From Candidatus Gastranaerophilales bacterium (GTDB taxonomy: Bacteria > Cyanobacteriota > Vampirovibrionia > Gastranaerophilales > Gastranaerophilaceae), in contig CAJULH010000003.1 in assembly GCA_910587175.1 (NCBI GenBank), positions 1 through 64,000 on the forward strand: a DNA stretch of 64,000 nucleotides. Reading direction: 5' to 3'. Below, in pieces: positions 45,943 through 54,312 of this stretch. The stretch's first letter is position 1. Every line of letters begins with the position of its first letter. Under the pieces are notes generated by a model. The model was not told where the DNA came from. It did not search any database and worked only from the letters and a program-made list of their open reading frames with translations. Both the position numbers and the translations under genes were made by a program.

Positions 45943-46074
45943 TTTAAATTCTCCTCGTAATTTTATAGTTTTAATTACAAACAATTAAAACATAAAACCG
46001 TTTAATATGATAGAAAATTTAGCATTTTTGCAACATAAGTTTAAGCAAATTTTAAAATACCTGCCACATTTATT

Positions 46075-46905
46075 TTATGCATACATTGTCTTAAACTTGT
46101 TTGCATTGTTTTGGGCTTTTGGTATAAGACTGCTGCCATTGCTTTGCAGCTTACCTATAGGATTCAGCGGGTTTGCCTGTTGATAATTTAAAATCTGGTT
46201 TTGAATATTCTGAATTTGTTTTGTATCTGCTTCTGTAATGCCTGCTTTTTTGTTTCTGTATTCTTTTAATTTTGCAACGAGGAATCCTACTGCAGGAACC
46301 ATAATTACAGGAATTATAAATCTTACAACTGCAGTAAATACTGTGCTTGTTTTTAATTTACCAATGGATTTGTGGTAATCTGCAACAGATTTAATTCCAT
46401 ATTTTGAATTATTGCCAAGCTTTTCAACCGCTTCTTTCGGCAGATTCTGATATTCAAATCCAACTTTATCAATCAGAGGATCAAAAGCGCTGTCTACAAG
46501 TGCCGATGCTATTGTAGCTGCAATTGAAACAGCTGCGTTTTGAAGCATTGACGGGAGTTTTCTTTCTTCATCAATATCTTTTGATTTTGCAGTGTTGTAC
46601 ATATAGAAAAATGTTATTGCGGCATTTTCAAGGTCGCACCATCTTGCAGAGGGGGATTTCCAGGTTTTTGTTGCGTTAACAAGTCCTTTTGAGATTTTTG
46701 TTTGTGAAAGTGCTGCCGCGCCTTGGGCAATAAGTTCATCAAGTCCTATTAACTGGTAAAATTTTTCAACAACTCCTGTTTTGCCTTTAAAGGATGGCGA
46801 TGTATTAAATGAATTATCTGAAACAGGATTTTTGTTTATCTGTTTATATTGCGCATTTGACTGATATTGTTTGTTTAATATATTGTTTGCAGGAGTTATT
46901 CTCAT
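46075..46905 (-). CDS. Lineage-type membrane protein with F-x-G motif, 276 aa
   Basis: 276 aa. PSFKGK at 37-42 (F39, G41) is the F-x-G motif after an Asn/Gln-rich N-terminus. Hydrophobic segments near 128-145 (AAVSIAATIASALV) and 198-217 (FIIPVIMVPAVGFLV) look membrane-inserting, and the C-terminus is Gln/Asn-rich. No known family. It overlaps the start of its stop-adjacent partner by ATGA (46902-46905), so the pair is translationally coupled. Confidence 0.65.
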   Translation of the reverse strand: MRITPANNILNKQYQSNAQYKQINKNPVSDNSFNTSPSFKGKTGVVEKFYQLIGLDELIAQGAAALSQTKISKGLVNATKTWKSPSARWCDLENAAITFFYMYNTAKSKDIDEERKLPSMLQNAAVSIAATIASALVDSAFDPLIDKVGFEYQNLPKEAVEKLGNNSKYGIKSVADYHKSIGKLKTSTVFTAVVRFIIPVIMVPAVGFLVAKLKEYRNKKAGITEADTKQIQNIQNQILNYQQANPLNPIGKLQSNGSSLIPKAQNNANKFKTMYA

Positions 46906-47900
46906 CTTGCACCTCCTACAGAAAATGCCGCAAAAGTCTTTTTGATATTTTCATCGTTTGCGCCTTTTGCAATCATGTTTGGCTGGTTTAAAACCTGCAT
47001 AAACATTGGCTGTTCAGTGTTATCTTTTTTCTTTTTATCCTCTCTGAAAAGAACCTTTAAAATAAATGGCATAGATTTAATTGTTAAAAATGCTTTTAAT
47101 GGTGCAACGATAAGTCCGAGACCGTTTTTATAAACTATTTTAAACGCTTCATAGGTGTCGCTGTATTCAGGAGGTTCTTTTCCTTTTAGCCTGTCAAGCA
47201 ATGTAAATTTAGGTTTTTTAGTGATATCTATTGAAAATGATTTTGCAAGATGTTTTTCAAACTCCTGAACAAGCCAGTTATCTTTTGGCAGGTAATTTGC
47301 TGGGTTTTTCATAAATTTCTCAACACCTGAATTTATTGGATTTGATATTGCACAGGAAAGAGCAAAGCCAATAAATGCAGAGAGGGCATTTTTGGTTGCT
47401 GTAAATTGTTTATCCTTCTCGTCGGCACCAGGCATTGCAAGAACGCATATCGGCTTCAACATCCCTGCAAGTCCGAGTGCAAGAATATTTTTTACAAGCA
47501 TCTCGTTTTTTTCGGAAAAACCTGCAGCATTGTAAAAATTTTGGTTTAGAGCAATTCCTTTTGCAAGATTTCCGTCGCCGCCTTTTTTAAGGTGACTTAC
47601 CAAAAATGCTGTTCCGCCGGCTAATGCAGCCGTAACTAAGCCTATAAGTGCCAGTGTTTTTTTAAGATTTTTCTTTTCTTCAGCCTTTTTATCATCGCTG
47701 TTTAAAACCGCAGACCCACTGAAGCTTATACTCTCAGTGGGTCTGTTTATATCCGTACTTATATTCTCTTTTTTTATGTGCGCACCTGTGCTTTTGTAGC
47801 GCTCTTGTACATCGCCTTTATCCAGCGAGTGTGTGTTAAACACTCTTTTTTTGGACGATAATCCGTCATAATTTTGTTGTAATGCCGAATGGATTTTCAT
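46902..47900 (-). CDS. Lineage-type membrane protein with F-x-G motif, 332 aa
   Basis: 332 aa. SISFSGSAVL at 57-66 (F60, G62) follows a hydrophilic N-terminus. Hydrophobic segments at about 80-100 (TLALIGLVTAALAGGTAFLV), 140-160 and 175-195 suggest a multi-pass membrane protein; the rest is lysine-rich. No family recognised. It is the first gene of the coupled pair with the 276-aa protein. Its similarity in plan to the proteins at 13579-16419 suggests a common, lineage-specific role. Confidence 0.65.
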   Translation of the reverse strand: MKIHSALQQNYDGLSSKKRVFNTHSLDKGDVQERYKSTGAHIKKENISTDINRPTESISFSGSAVLNSDDKKAEEKKNLKKTLALIGLVTAALAGGTAFLVSHLKKGGDGNLAKGIALNQNFYNAAGFSEKNEMLVKNILALGLAGMLKPICVLAMPGADEKDKQFTATKNALSAFIGFALSCAISNPINSGVEKFMKNPANYLPKDNWLVQEFEKHLAKSFSIDITKKPKFTLLDRLKGKEPPEYSDTYEAFKIVYKNGLGLIVAPLKAFLTIKSMPFILKVLFREDKKKKDNTEQPMFMQVLNQPNMIAKGANDENIKKTFAAFSVGGAR

Positions 47901-47972
47901 GATACCATTCTAAAACACATAAAAAAATTAATTTGCTATTTAAAAATAATATTAAACAAAAATTAACAATTT

Positions 47973-48977
47973 CTATAAAACGCTTGTACAAAGGCACTTT
48001 TTGGAATTTTCCATAATGTAGATAAGTTTATCCAGAATGATATTTTCAAAATTTATATTATAAAGAGAATTAATTTCGTTTATAAAAAAGCATGGGCTTG
48101 TAATATTTATTTCTATAATTTTGCCGTCAATTACATCCAGCCCTGCAATATAAACCCCGTCTTCCAGCAGGGTTTTTGCTATTTGTTTTTCAATAAGCCT
48201 TTCTTCGGGTGTTAAATCGCCTTTAATAAGATTTTCTTTAATATGTTCGTTAAATTTAAAATCATTATTTGTGGCAACTTTTCTTACGGCATATTCAAAT
48301 ATTTCCCCGCCGACAAATATCAGCCTTTTGTCGCCCTTCATAATGCCTTGTAAAAACTTTTGCACCATAACCATTGTTTTGCCGCCGTTTGTTGCTGTAT
48401 CAATTATGGCATTTATGTTTTTATCTCCTTTGTTTAAATAAAATACTCCGCTTGAAAAGCATCTGTTTAAAGGTTTTATGATGATTTCATCTTCATTAAA
48501 AAGAAATTCTTTAATAATATTTTTATCCGCACTTACGATATTTTTTGGAACAAGGTTTGGGAATTTATTTATATATAGTTTTTCGTTAAATTCCCTTAAA
48601 GCTTTTGGAGAATTTAAAATTAGTGTTCTTTCTTCATTAACATAGCTTAAAATATATGTTGCATTAATATAATCAATATCAACAGGCGGATCCGGGCGGA
48701 CAAAGATTGTCCTGAAATCATTCAAACAAGCGGTTTTCAGAGTGTTTCCGCTGAAAATATTCCCGTTCTTAGACGTACTTTCGTAAACTTTTGCCATTGG
48801 GATGTTCCCGTCCAGATAAAGAAGATTTTTAACCGTTATTAAAACTTCATATCCTCTGTCTAAAAAGCATTTTATGAGCCAAAAGTTTGTAACAAGACGG
48901 TTGAATTCAAAATATTTCAGCTCAATTTCATCAATTATAAAAAGTATTTTACCGGGCATTTTTCTGTCTTCTTTCAT
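47973..48977 (-). CDS. Glutathione synthetase-like ATP-grasp protein
   Basis: About 334 aa from MKEDRKMPGKIL (start 48977; 48959 is the alternative). The ORF could extend further, but would run to within 3 bp of the divergent ORF. ATP-grasp features: an N-terminal prokaryotic GSH-synthetase domain (FIIDEIELKYFEFNRL), RPDPPVDIDYI, and the ATP-grasp domain with IIKPLNRCFSSGVFYL, VQKFLQGIMKGDKRLIFVGGEIFEY, and DVIDGKIIEINITSP. This matches GshB well, but ATP-grasp ligases of other substrates look alike. No gshA nearby. Confidence 0.8.
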   Translation of the reverse strand: MKEDRKMPGKILFIIDEIELKYFEFNRLVTNFWLIKCFLDRGYEVLITVKNLLYLDGNIPMAKVYESTSKNGNIFSGNTLKTACLNDFRTIFVRPDPPVDIDYINATYILSYVNEERTLILNSPKALREFNEKLYINKFPNLVPKNIVSADKNIIKEFLFNEDEIIIKPLNRCFSSGVFYLNKGDKNINAIIDTATNGGKTMVMVQKFLQGIMKGDKRLIFVGGEIFEYAVRKVATNNDFKFNEHIKENLIKGDLTPEERLIEKQIAKTLLEDGVYIAGLDVIDGKIIEINITSPCFFINEINSLYNINFENIILDKLIYIMENSKKCLCTSVL

Positions 48978-49039
48978 ATAATTAATTATATTACAACAAG
49001 ATTTAAAAAAGTAAGTTATCAAATTTGCTATTTGTAGTG

Positions 49040-49045
49040 TATAAT
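49040..49045 (+). promoter_or_regulatory. -10 element of the TPR-kdsC-lysC operon
   Basis: Perfect TATAAT about 45 bp before the ATG at 49091. The upstream -35 is weak. If used, transcription begins downstream of the longer ORF start, which supports the ATG at 49091. Confidence 0.5.
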
Positions 49046-49090
49046 ATTTTACATGTATCCGGTCATAGTTTGTGTTTAGAAAAGGGCATC

Positions 49091-50161
49091 ATGAGCGAAG
49101 CAGAACTTAAGAAGGCACATGTAAATAATTTGCTTGAAAAAATAAAACAAAACCCTGAAGATATTACCAATTACAGGGAAATTACAAACATATATGTTTC
49201 CGAAGGTGATTATGACAGTGCTTTAAGTGTTTACAATAAAATGCTTGATGTATTTCCGGATGATGTTCAGGCACTTATAAATTCAGGAAGTATTTATTTT
49301 TATAAGAAAGATTTTGAAAAAGCAATTTCACTATATTTAAAAGCCCTGAATTTTGAACCGGAGAACACTGCAATACATTATAATTTGGGCAATGTGTATG
49401 CAGAAATCGGAAATTTTGCAAGTGCTCTAAGGTGTTATACAAAGGCAATAGAGCTTGGTGCGATATGCGGCTATGTGTTTAGTGCTGTCGGCATACTGTT
49501 TCAGGATAACAATGATCTTGAAAATGCCAAAAAAAATTACGAAAAAGCTATTGAAATAGAACCATCAAACGGTGAATATTATGTATATCTTGCAAATGTT
49601 TACCAAAGGGAAGGAAACTTTGAAAAGGCGGCGCAAAATTATAAAAAAGCCTTGGAATTAACTCCTGATGATGCAAGAGCTTCTCTTTGCCTTGCAAATA
49701 CATATGCTTCCATGGGTCTTTATGACGATGCGTTTAAATATTTTGAAAATACTGTAAAAATCGATGAGCTGAATTATTCAGCCTGGCTTTGCTGGGCGAT
49801 CACCCTTTCTGAATCCGGAAATATTGAAAAGGCTATGGAACTTTACAGGCATGCTATTGAAATTGACCCTACAAAGCCAAATGCCTATATTCTGCTTGCA
49901 AATATTTTGACAAATGAAAAAAGGTATGAAGAGGCTATTGATTTATACCAAAGGACGACAAAGCTTGCAAAAGAAAAATTAAAATTGCATGTTATATATA
50001 TATTCATTGCAAATGCCTACATGCTTTTGGAAGATACCCATAATGCCATCCTCTATTACAGAAAAGCTTTAAGGGAAGCTCCTGAAAACAATGAAATAAG
50101 GCTTATTTATGTTGAAATTATGAATGCATATATTGATAAAAAAATATCAGGAGGCAGATAG
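49091..50161 (+). CDS. TPR-repeat protein
   Basis: 356 aa from MSEAELKKAH; an AAAGGGC ribosome-binding site lies just upstream. It consists of about nine tandem TPR motifs (for example AISLYLKALNFEPENTAIHYNLGNVYAEIGNF, AKKNYEKAIEIEPSNGEYYVYLANVY). No signal peptide or catalytic domain, so probably a cytoplasmic scaffold. First gene of a plus-strand group that includes a membrane protein, kdsC, a second TPR protein and lysC. Confidence 0.88.
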   Translation: MSEAELKKAHVNNLLEKIKQNPEDITNYREITNIYVSEGDYDSALSVYNKMLDVFPDDVQALINSGSIYFYKKDFEKAISLYLKALNFEPENTAIHYNLGNVYAEIGNFASALRCYTKAIELGAICGYVFSAVGILFQDNNDLENAKKNYEKAIEIEPSNGEYYVYLANVYQREGNFEKAAQNYKKALELTPDDARASLCLANTYASMGLYDDAFKYFENTVKIDELNYSAWLCWAITLSESGNIEKAMELYRHAIEIDPTKPNAYILLANILTNEKRYEEAIDLYQRTTKLAKEKLKLHVIYIFIANAYMLLEDTHNAILYYRKALREAPENNEIRLIYVEIMNAYIDKKISGGR

Positions 50162-50164
50162 ACC

Positions 50165-50572
50165 ATGCAAAACGTATCTTTGTGGGATAAGTTTGTTGCA
50201 ATCACAAGCTATTATACCCTTGGGCTCACAGGTGTCATATGGCTTATAGCATCATACGTTGTATTTAAAAAACCGCTTACTCCTTTTTGTTCTTATCATA
50301 TTTACCAATCTGTATTCCTATCGGTGCTTTTATATGTTTTAAGTATGTTCTTTGACATAGCATTTTCTCTCACTGTAAAAATACCTTTTATTGGGGATTT
50401 TATGGGGCTTATAAATTTATATCTTTTTAAACTGCCAATATTCTATACATTTTCTCTTTTTAATTTGATTATCTTTGTAATACTTTCCTATCTTTCCCTG
50501 GGTGCTTTTTTGGGGAAATTGTCTTATTTCCCTTTTGTATCGGACATTATAAAGTCAAATTTCAGAAATTAA
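50165..50572 (+). CDS. Small integral membrane protein, unknown function
   Basis: 135 aa, three to four transmembrane helices (about 14-35, 45-66, 68-92 and 96-120). Its pattern recalls small Tic20/DUF4870-like membrane proteins but I cannot assign it. It starts 3 bp after the TPR gene and 33 bp before kdsC, so co-transcribed. Confidence 0.65.
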   Translation: MQNVSLWDKFVAITSYYTLGLTGVIWLIASYVVFKKPLTPFCSYHIYQSVFLSVLLYVLSMFFDIAFSLTVKIPFIGDFMGLINLYLFKLPIFYTFSLFNLIIFVILSYLSLGAFLGKLSYFPFVSDIIKSNFRN

Positions 50573-50605
50573 TATGCAGAATAAAGAATTTGGAGTGTAC
50601 GGAAT

Positions 50606-51088
50606 ATGAATAATTTAAAGTTATCAAAAGATATCAAAATGGTAATTTCTGATTTTGACGGTGTTTTTACGGATGGCACATTTATTCTGGATGAAAACCT
50701 GAATCAGCAAAAAACAGTTAATTTTGTTGATATTATGGGTGTTTCTATCCTTCTTAAAAACGGTATAAAATTTGGAATAATATCCGGGGAAACATCAAAT
50801 ATTCTTGAATATTTCAGGGTAAAATTCGGGGTTGAAGAAATTCATAAAGGTATTCGTCAAAAGGGGATAGTGCTTTCAGAATTAATGGAAAAATACGGAT
50901 TTAAAAGAAATGAAGTTTTATATATAGGGGATGATATAAATGACATTGCCGCATTTGAATGTGTAGACTATAAGATTGCACCGAATAATGCAAACCCAAT
51001 AGTGAAAGTTATTCCAGGGATGCAGGTGACAAATGCTTCAGGCGGCAAGGGCGCATTCAGAGAGATGGTTGATAATTTGATAAACTAG
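50606..51088 (+). CDS. kdsC: 3-deoxy-D-manno-octulosonate 8-phosphate phosphatase
   Basis: 160 aa, HAD subfamily IIIA without a cap. It dephosphorylates Kdo-8-phosphate for lipopolysaccharide core synthesis. Motif I is ISDFDGVFTDGTF, motif II IISGET, and motif III/IV GDDINDIAAFECV; the invariant aspartates are present. KdsC and the similar cytidylyltransferase-associated phosphatases are hard to separate by sequence, but the length and motif fit KdsC. Its presence supports an outer membrane with LPS. Confidence 0.88.
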   Translation: MNNLKLSKDIKMVISDFDGVFTDGTFILDENLNQQKTVNFVDIMGVSILLKNGIKFGIISGETSNILEYFRVKFGVEEIHKGIRQKGIVLSELMEKYGFKRNEVLYIGDDINDIAAFECVDYKIAPNNANPIVKVIPGMQVTNASGGKGAFREMVDNLIN

Positions 51089-51111
51089 TATATTCAAGGT
51101 AGTATTATCTT

Positions 51112-52845
51112 ATGGTAGCTGGTTTTATAAAAAAAATATTATTCAGAATGAACAGACTAAATACCTTTGTAAACAGGTATAAAAGTGCTGCAAAAGAAGT
51201 TTATCTGCCATCCCTTGCCTATATAAACTGGGGTATAAAACTTCTTGATGAAGGACATTCAAAAGAGGCTTTAAAAAAGTTTGAAATAAGCAAAGATATG
51301 GCGTATCAAAATCCTGAAAGCTATTTAAACATAGGGATGATTAAGGCTAAAAACGAAGAATTTGAAGAAGCCATAGAATACTTTAGAAAAGCAATAAGGA
51401 TAGATAATAACTGCGCAAAGGCATATGCAATGCTTGGGTCTGCATATTCTGAAATTTCTGATTTTAAAAGGGCAAAAAAAGCTTTTGATATTTCATTAAA
51501 AATGGATTCAAGAAATTCGCAAACTTATATAAACCAGGCAATTTTTCTTGCAAAATTTGATAAGAAAAAAGAAGCAAACGAGGCTTTTCAAAAGGCTTGT
51601 ATGTATAATCCTGCCAATATGCAGGCAATTTTTCTATGGGGTGTTTTATTATCCCAAATGGGTCAATATGAGGCTGCAATAGAAAAGTTTCAAAAAGTTC
51701 ATTCTATGCTTCCTTTTCATTCGGAGGCTCTTTATTATCTTGGATACTGTTTCTTCCAGTTGAAAAATTATAAATATTCATCCGAGTATGCTAAAAAAGC
51801 TTTAATTTTAACGCCCGGCAAACTTGATACATACATTCTTCTTGCAGAATCTTATATGAATTTAAAGGATGAGAAAAATTGTAATCAAACATATGAAAAA
51901 GCTCTCTCCATTTCGCCTTTAACATCCCAGTTTTATTCTTCCTGGGGACTTTCATTACAGAATTTTCAAAAATGGGAAGCCTCTGTTGATAAGTTTAAAA
52001 AGGCTATTGAATATGATGATACGGGAGTTTTTCAGCATTACGGGCTTTCTATTTCGTATTTAAAAACAGGCAGGGATGATGAAGCTTATGTTGTTATGCA
52101 AAGAATCCTGGAGTTAAACCCTGAACACACTATAACACTTTATAACACAGGGCAGTATTTCTTTAAAAAGAAAGAATATGATGAGGCTGTTAAATATTTC
52201 ACCCGTGCAATAGAATCTTTCCACGATGTGAAGCATATATATTTTAATATTGCAAATTGCTATCATTTTAAGGGTGATTATAAAAATGCGCTTAAGTATT
52301 GGGAAAAGACTGTTGAATACAATCCGGATAATATTGATGCAAAAGTGAATCTTGCAAATACTTATGCAATTTTGGGGGATAAGGAAACTGCAATCAGAAA
52401 AATAAGAGGCGCATACCTTAAGGATAAAAGAAATCCGAGGATAATTCTTGTATATGCTATTTTGCTCCTTAAAAATAATGAATTTTATGATGCTATGGAA
52501 AAGTTTGAAAAAGCCTTTGAGATTGATAATTCTCTTGTTATCGCGGCGTTTGGAAAGATTGAATGTCTGATTAAAACAAACAAAGCAAAAGAGGCTTTAG
52601 GGCTTCTTGAAAAATATGAAGAAAACCATGGCAAAAATAAAGAGTTTTTAATGCTTAAAATTGTTGCATATTTAAAGCTTCTTGAAAATGATGAAAATAA
52701 TGAATATTTAATTAAGACAACATTAGAGGTTTGTGATAGAATGTTTTCTATCCATGGCGATTCTGAAGTCTGGATAAAAGAAAAATACGAAGAGTTAAGA
52801 AATAAAATAATACAAAGGGAAAACCAAAAGGAAGAAAAAGAGTAG
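51112..52845 (+). CDS. Large TPR-repeat protein
   Basis: 577 aa made of about 14 tandem TPR motifs over residues 38-550 (EEAIEYFRKAIRIDNNCAKAYAMLGSAYSEI and similar). Lacks a signal peptide; the first 35 residues are basic (GFIKKILFRMNRLNTFVNRYKSAAK), perhaps a membrane-surface helix. It lies 23 bp after kdsC and 4 bp before lysC. Function unknown; a scaffold for envelope processes is a positional inference only. Confidence 0.87.
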   Translation: MVAGFIKKILFRMNRLNTFVNRYKSAAKEVYLPSLAYINWGIKLLDEGHSKEALKKFEISKDMAYQNPESYLNIGMIKAKNEEFEEAIEYFRKAIRIDNNCAKAYAMLGSAYSEISDFKRAKKAFDISLKMDSRNSQTYINQAIFLAKFDKKKEANEAFQKACMYNPANMQAIFLWGVLLSQMGQYEAAIEKFQKVHSMLPFHSEALYYLGYCFFQLKNYKYSSEYAKKALILTPGKLDTYILLAESYMNLKDEKNCNQTYEKALSISPLTSQFYSSWGLSLQNFQKWEASVDKFKKAIEYDDTGVFQHYGLSISYLKTGRDDEAYVVMQRILELNPEHTITLYNTGQYFFKKKEYDEAVKYFTRAIESFHDVKHIYFNIANCYHFKGDYKNALKYWEKTVEYNPDNIDAKVNLANTYAILGDKETAIRKIRGAYLKDKRNPRIILVYAILLLKNNEFYDAMEKFEKAFEIDNSLVIAAFGKIECLIKTNKAKEALGLLEKYEENHGKNKEFLMLKIVAYLKLLENDENNEYLIKTTLEVCDRMFSIHGDSEVWIKEKYEELRNKIIQRENQKEEKE

Positions 52846-52849
52846 GACA

Positions 52850-54109
52850 ATGAGTGTTATAGTTCAAAAATTTGGCGGCACATCTCTTGCCGATACGGAT
52901 AAAATCAAAAACGTTGCACGTGCGGTAGTAAAAGAAAAAGAACTTGGAAACGATGTCATAGTTGTGGTTTCTGCCATGGGACACACAACGGATAATTTAA
53001 TCAAACTTGCCCATGAAATTTCAGCACATCCTTCTGACCGCGAAATGGATATGCTTATGTCTACGGGGGAACAGGTTTCTATCGCTCTTTTGACTATGGC
53101 AATTCAAGAGATGGGCTATAGCGCCGTTTCTATGACCGGGGCACAGGTAGGGATTTTAACCGAAGACACCCATTCAAAGGCAAGAATTGTTGATATTAAA
53201 ACGGACAAGCTTAAAAACCATATTGAAGAAGGAAAGATTGTAATTGTTGCAGGTTTTCAGGGCGTGACCAAAAAAGGCGAGATAACAACCCTTGGAAGAG
53301 GCGGTTCTGATACATCAGCAGTTGCAATAGCCGCTGCAATGAAGGTAGACAGATGCGATATCTATTCCGATGTTGAAGGTATCTATACTACAGACCCGAG
53401 GGTTGTGCCTACTGCACATAAATTAAAAGAGATTTCATATGAAGAAATGCTTGAGCTTGCACGTGTAGGTGCGAATGTTTTACACCCAAGATCTGTTGAG
53501 ACTGCAAAACAATTCAACGTGCCGATGAGGCTTAGAAGCTCATTTAAACTTGATGATTTAGGAACTTTAATAATAGGAGTAAACGAAATGGAAATCTACA
53601 AACCCGTCACAGGGCTTGCTTGCGATAATTCACAGGTTAGGGTTGTAATTTGTGATGTGCCGGATAAACCGGGTAATGCAGGCAAACTATTTACCCTTCT
53701 TGCAAAATATGAACTTTCCGTTGATATGATTATCCAGTCTTATGCAAGGAGCCACAATAATACAAATGATATTGCATTTACGATTGATAAAGATGATTTA
53801 ACAAGATTTTGTGCCTTCAAAGATGAGATTACAAAACTTATGAATCCAAGTAATATCCATATCGATGAAGATATTGCAAAAGTTTCAATAGTGGGTGCCG
53901 GCATGATAGACCGCCCGGGTATTGCATCTATGATGTTTGAAACACTTGCAAGGGAAAACGTAAATATCAAAATGATTTCAACAAGTGAAATTAAAATCAG
54001 CTGCCTTGTTGAAAAATTCAATGCTAAAAAAGCAGTACAGGCGCTTTGCAAAACATTTGAACTGGATGGTGCCGAAGCTGCTGTTGTAAGGGGCACTTTG
54101 CCGGATTAA
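52850..54109 (+). CDS. lysC: Aspartate kinase
   Basis: 419 aa, monofunctional. It phosphorylates aspartate at the entry to lysine, threonine and methionine synthesis. KFGGTSLAD is the substrate lysine motif, followed by ALGRGGSDTSAVAIA and DVEGIYTTDPR. Two C-terminal ACT domains (about 268-340, VVICDVPDKPG, and 345-415, VSIVGAGMIDRPGIA) indicate feedback by amino acids. Nothing in its leader suggests a lysine riboswitch; an ACT-based control is expected. Confidence 0.97.
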   Translation: MSVIVQKFGGTSLADTDKIKNVARAVVKEKELGNDVIVVVSAMGHTTDNLIKLAHEISAHPSDREMDMLMSTGEQVSIALLTMAIQEMGYSAVSMTGAQVGILTEDTHSKARIVDIKTDKLKNHIEEGKIVIVAGFQGVTKKGEITTLGRGGSDTSAVAIAAAMKVDRCDIYSDVEGIYTTDPRVVPTAHKLKEISYEEMLELARVGANVLHPRSVETAKQFNVPMRLRSSFKLDDLGTLIIGVNEMEIYKPVTGLACDNSQVRVVICDVPDKPGNAGKLFTLLAKYELSVDMIIQSYARSHNNTNDIAFTIDKDDLTRFCAFKDEITKLMNPSNIHIDEDIAKVSIVGAGMIDRPGIASMMFETLARENVNIKMISTSEIKISCLVEKFNAKKAVQALCKTFELDGAEAAVVRGTLPD

Positions 54110-54312
54110 GAAAGTGCGACCTGTGTTTCCGATAAACATTGTGTAAACAATTTAAACGGAACGCGGTGATGGTGATGCTCTGCCGAAAGAAAGATTGACT
54201 AAATACAGGTTTTCTTGGAGAGTGTGAAACTTTCGGGTGCCGGTGCCAGTGAAACCTGTAAAAGGCGGAACGCCCGCGGGAGCTTTAATTAAAGCAGCAA
54301 AAAAGGAATAAA
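54110..54312 (+). ncRNA. Candidate structured RNA leader upstream of the LdpA homologue
   Basis: 203 noncoding bases with GC-rich patches unlike other gaps. Potential helices: TTCCG (54127-54131)/CGGAA (54157-54161) enclosing ATTGT (54138-54142)/ACAAT (54147-54151); CCGAAAG (54183-54189)/CTTTCGG (54230-54236); ACAGGTT (54205-54211)/AACCTGT (54253-54259), which would form a pseudoknot with the previous helix; GGCG/CGCC (54264-54274) with a GAA loop; and GCTTT/AAAGC (54282-54295) just before the AAGGA ribosome-binding site. A second ACCTGT (54119-54124) competes for the same partner, hinting at switching. No known riboswitch core was recognised. Confidence 0.45.

Noticed and set aside
54110..54312. 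Lysine, cobalamin, TPP riboswitch or T-box as the identity of this leader
   Set aside because: Position after lysC and fragments such as GGTGATG, GCCAGTG and CGGAAC invited comparison, but the B12 box, the CTGAGA core, the lysine GCCGAAG core and the T-box GGTACCGCG core are all missing. I left it as unclassified.
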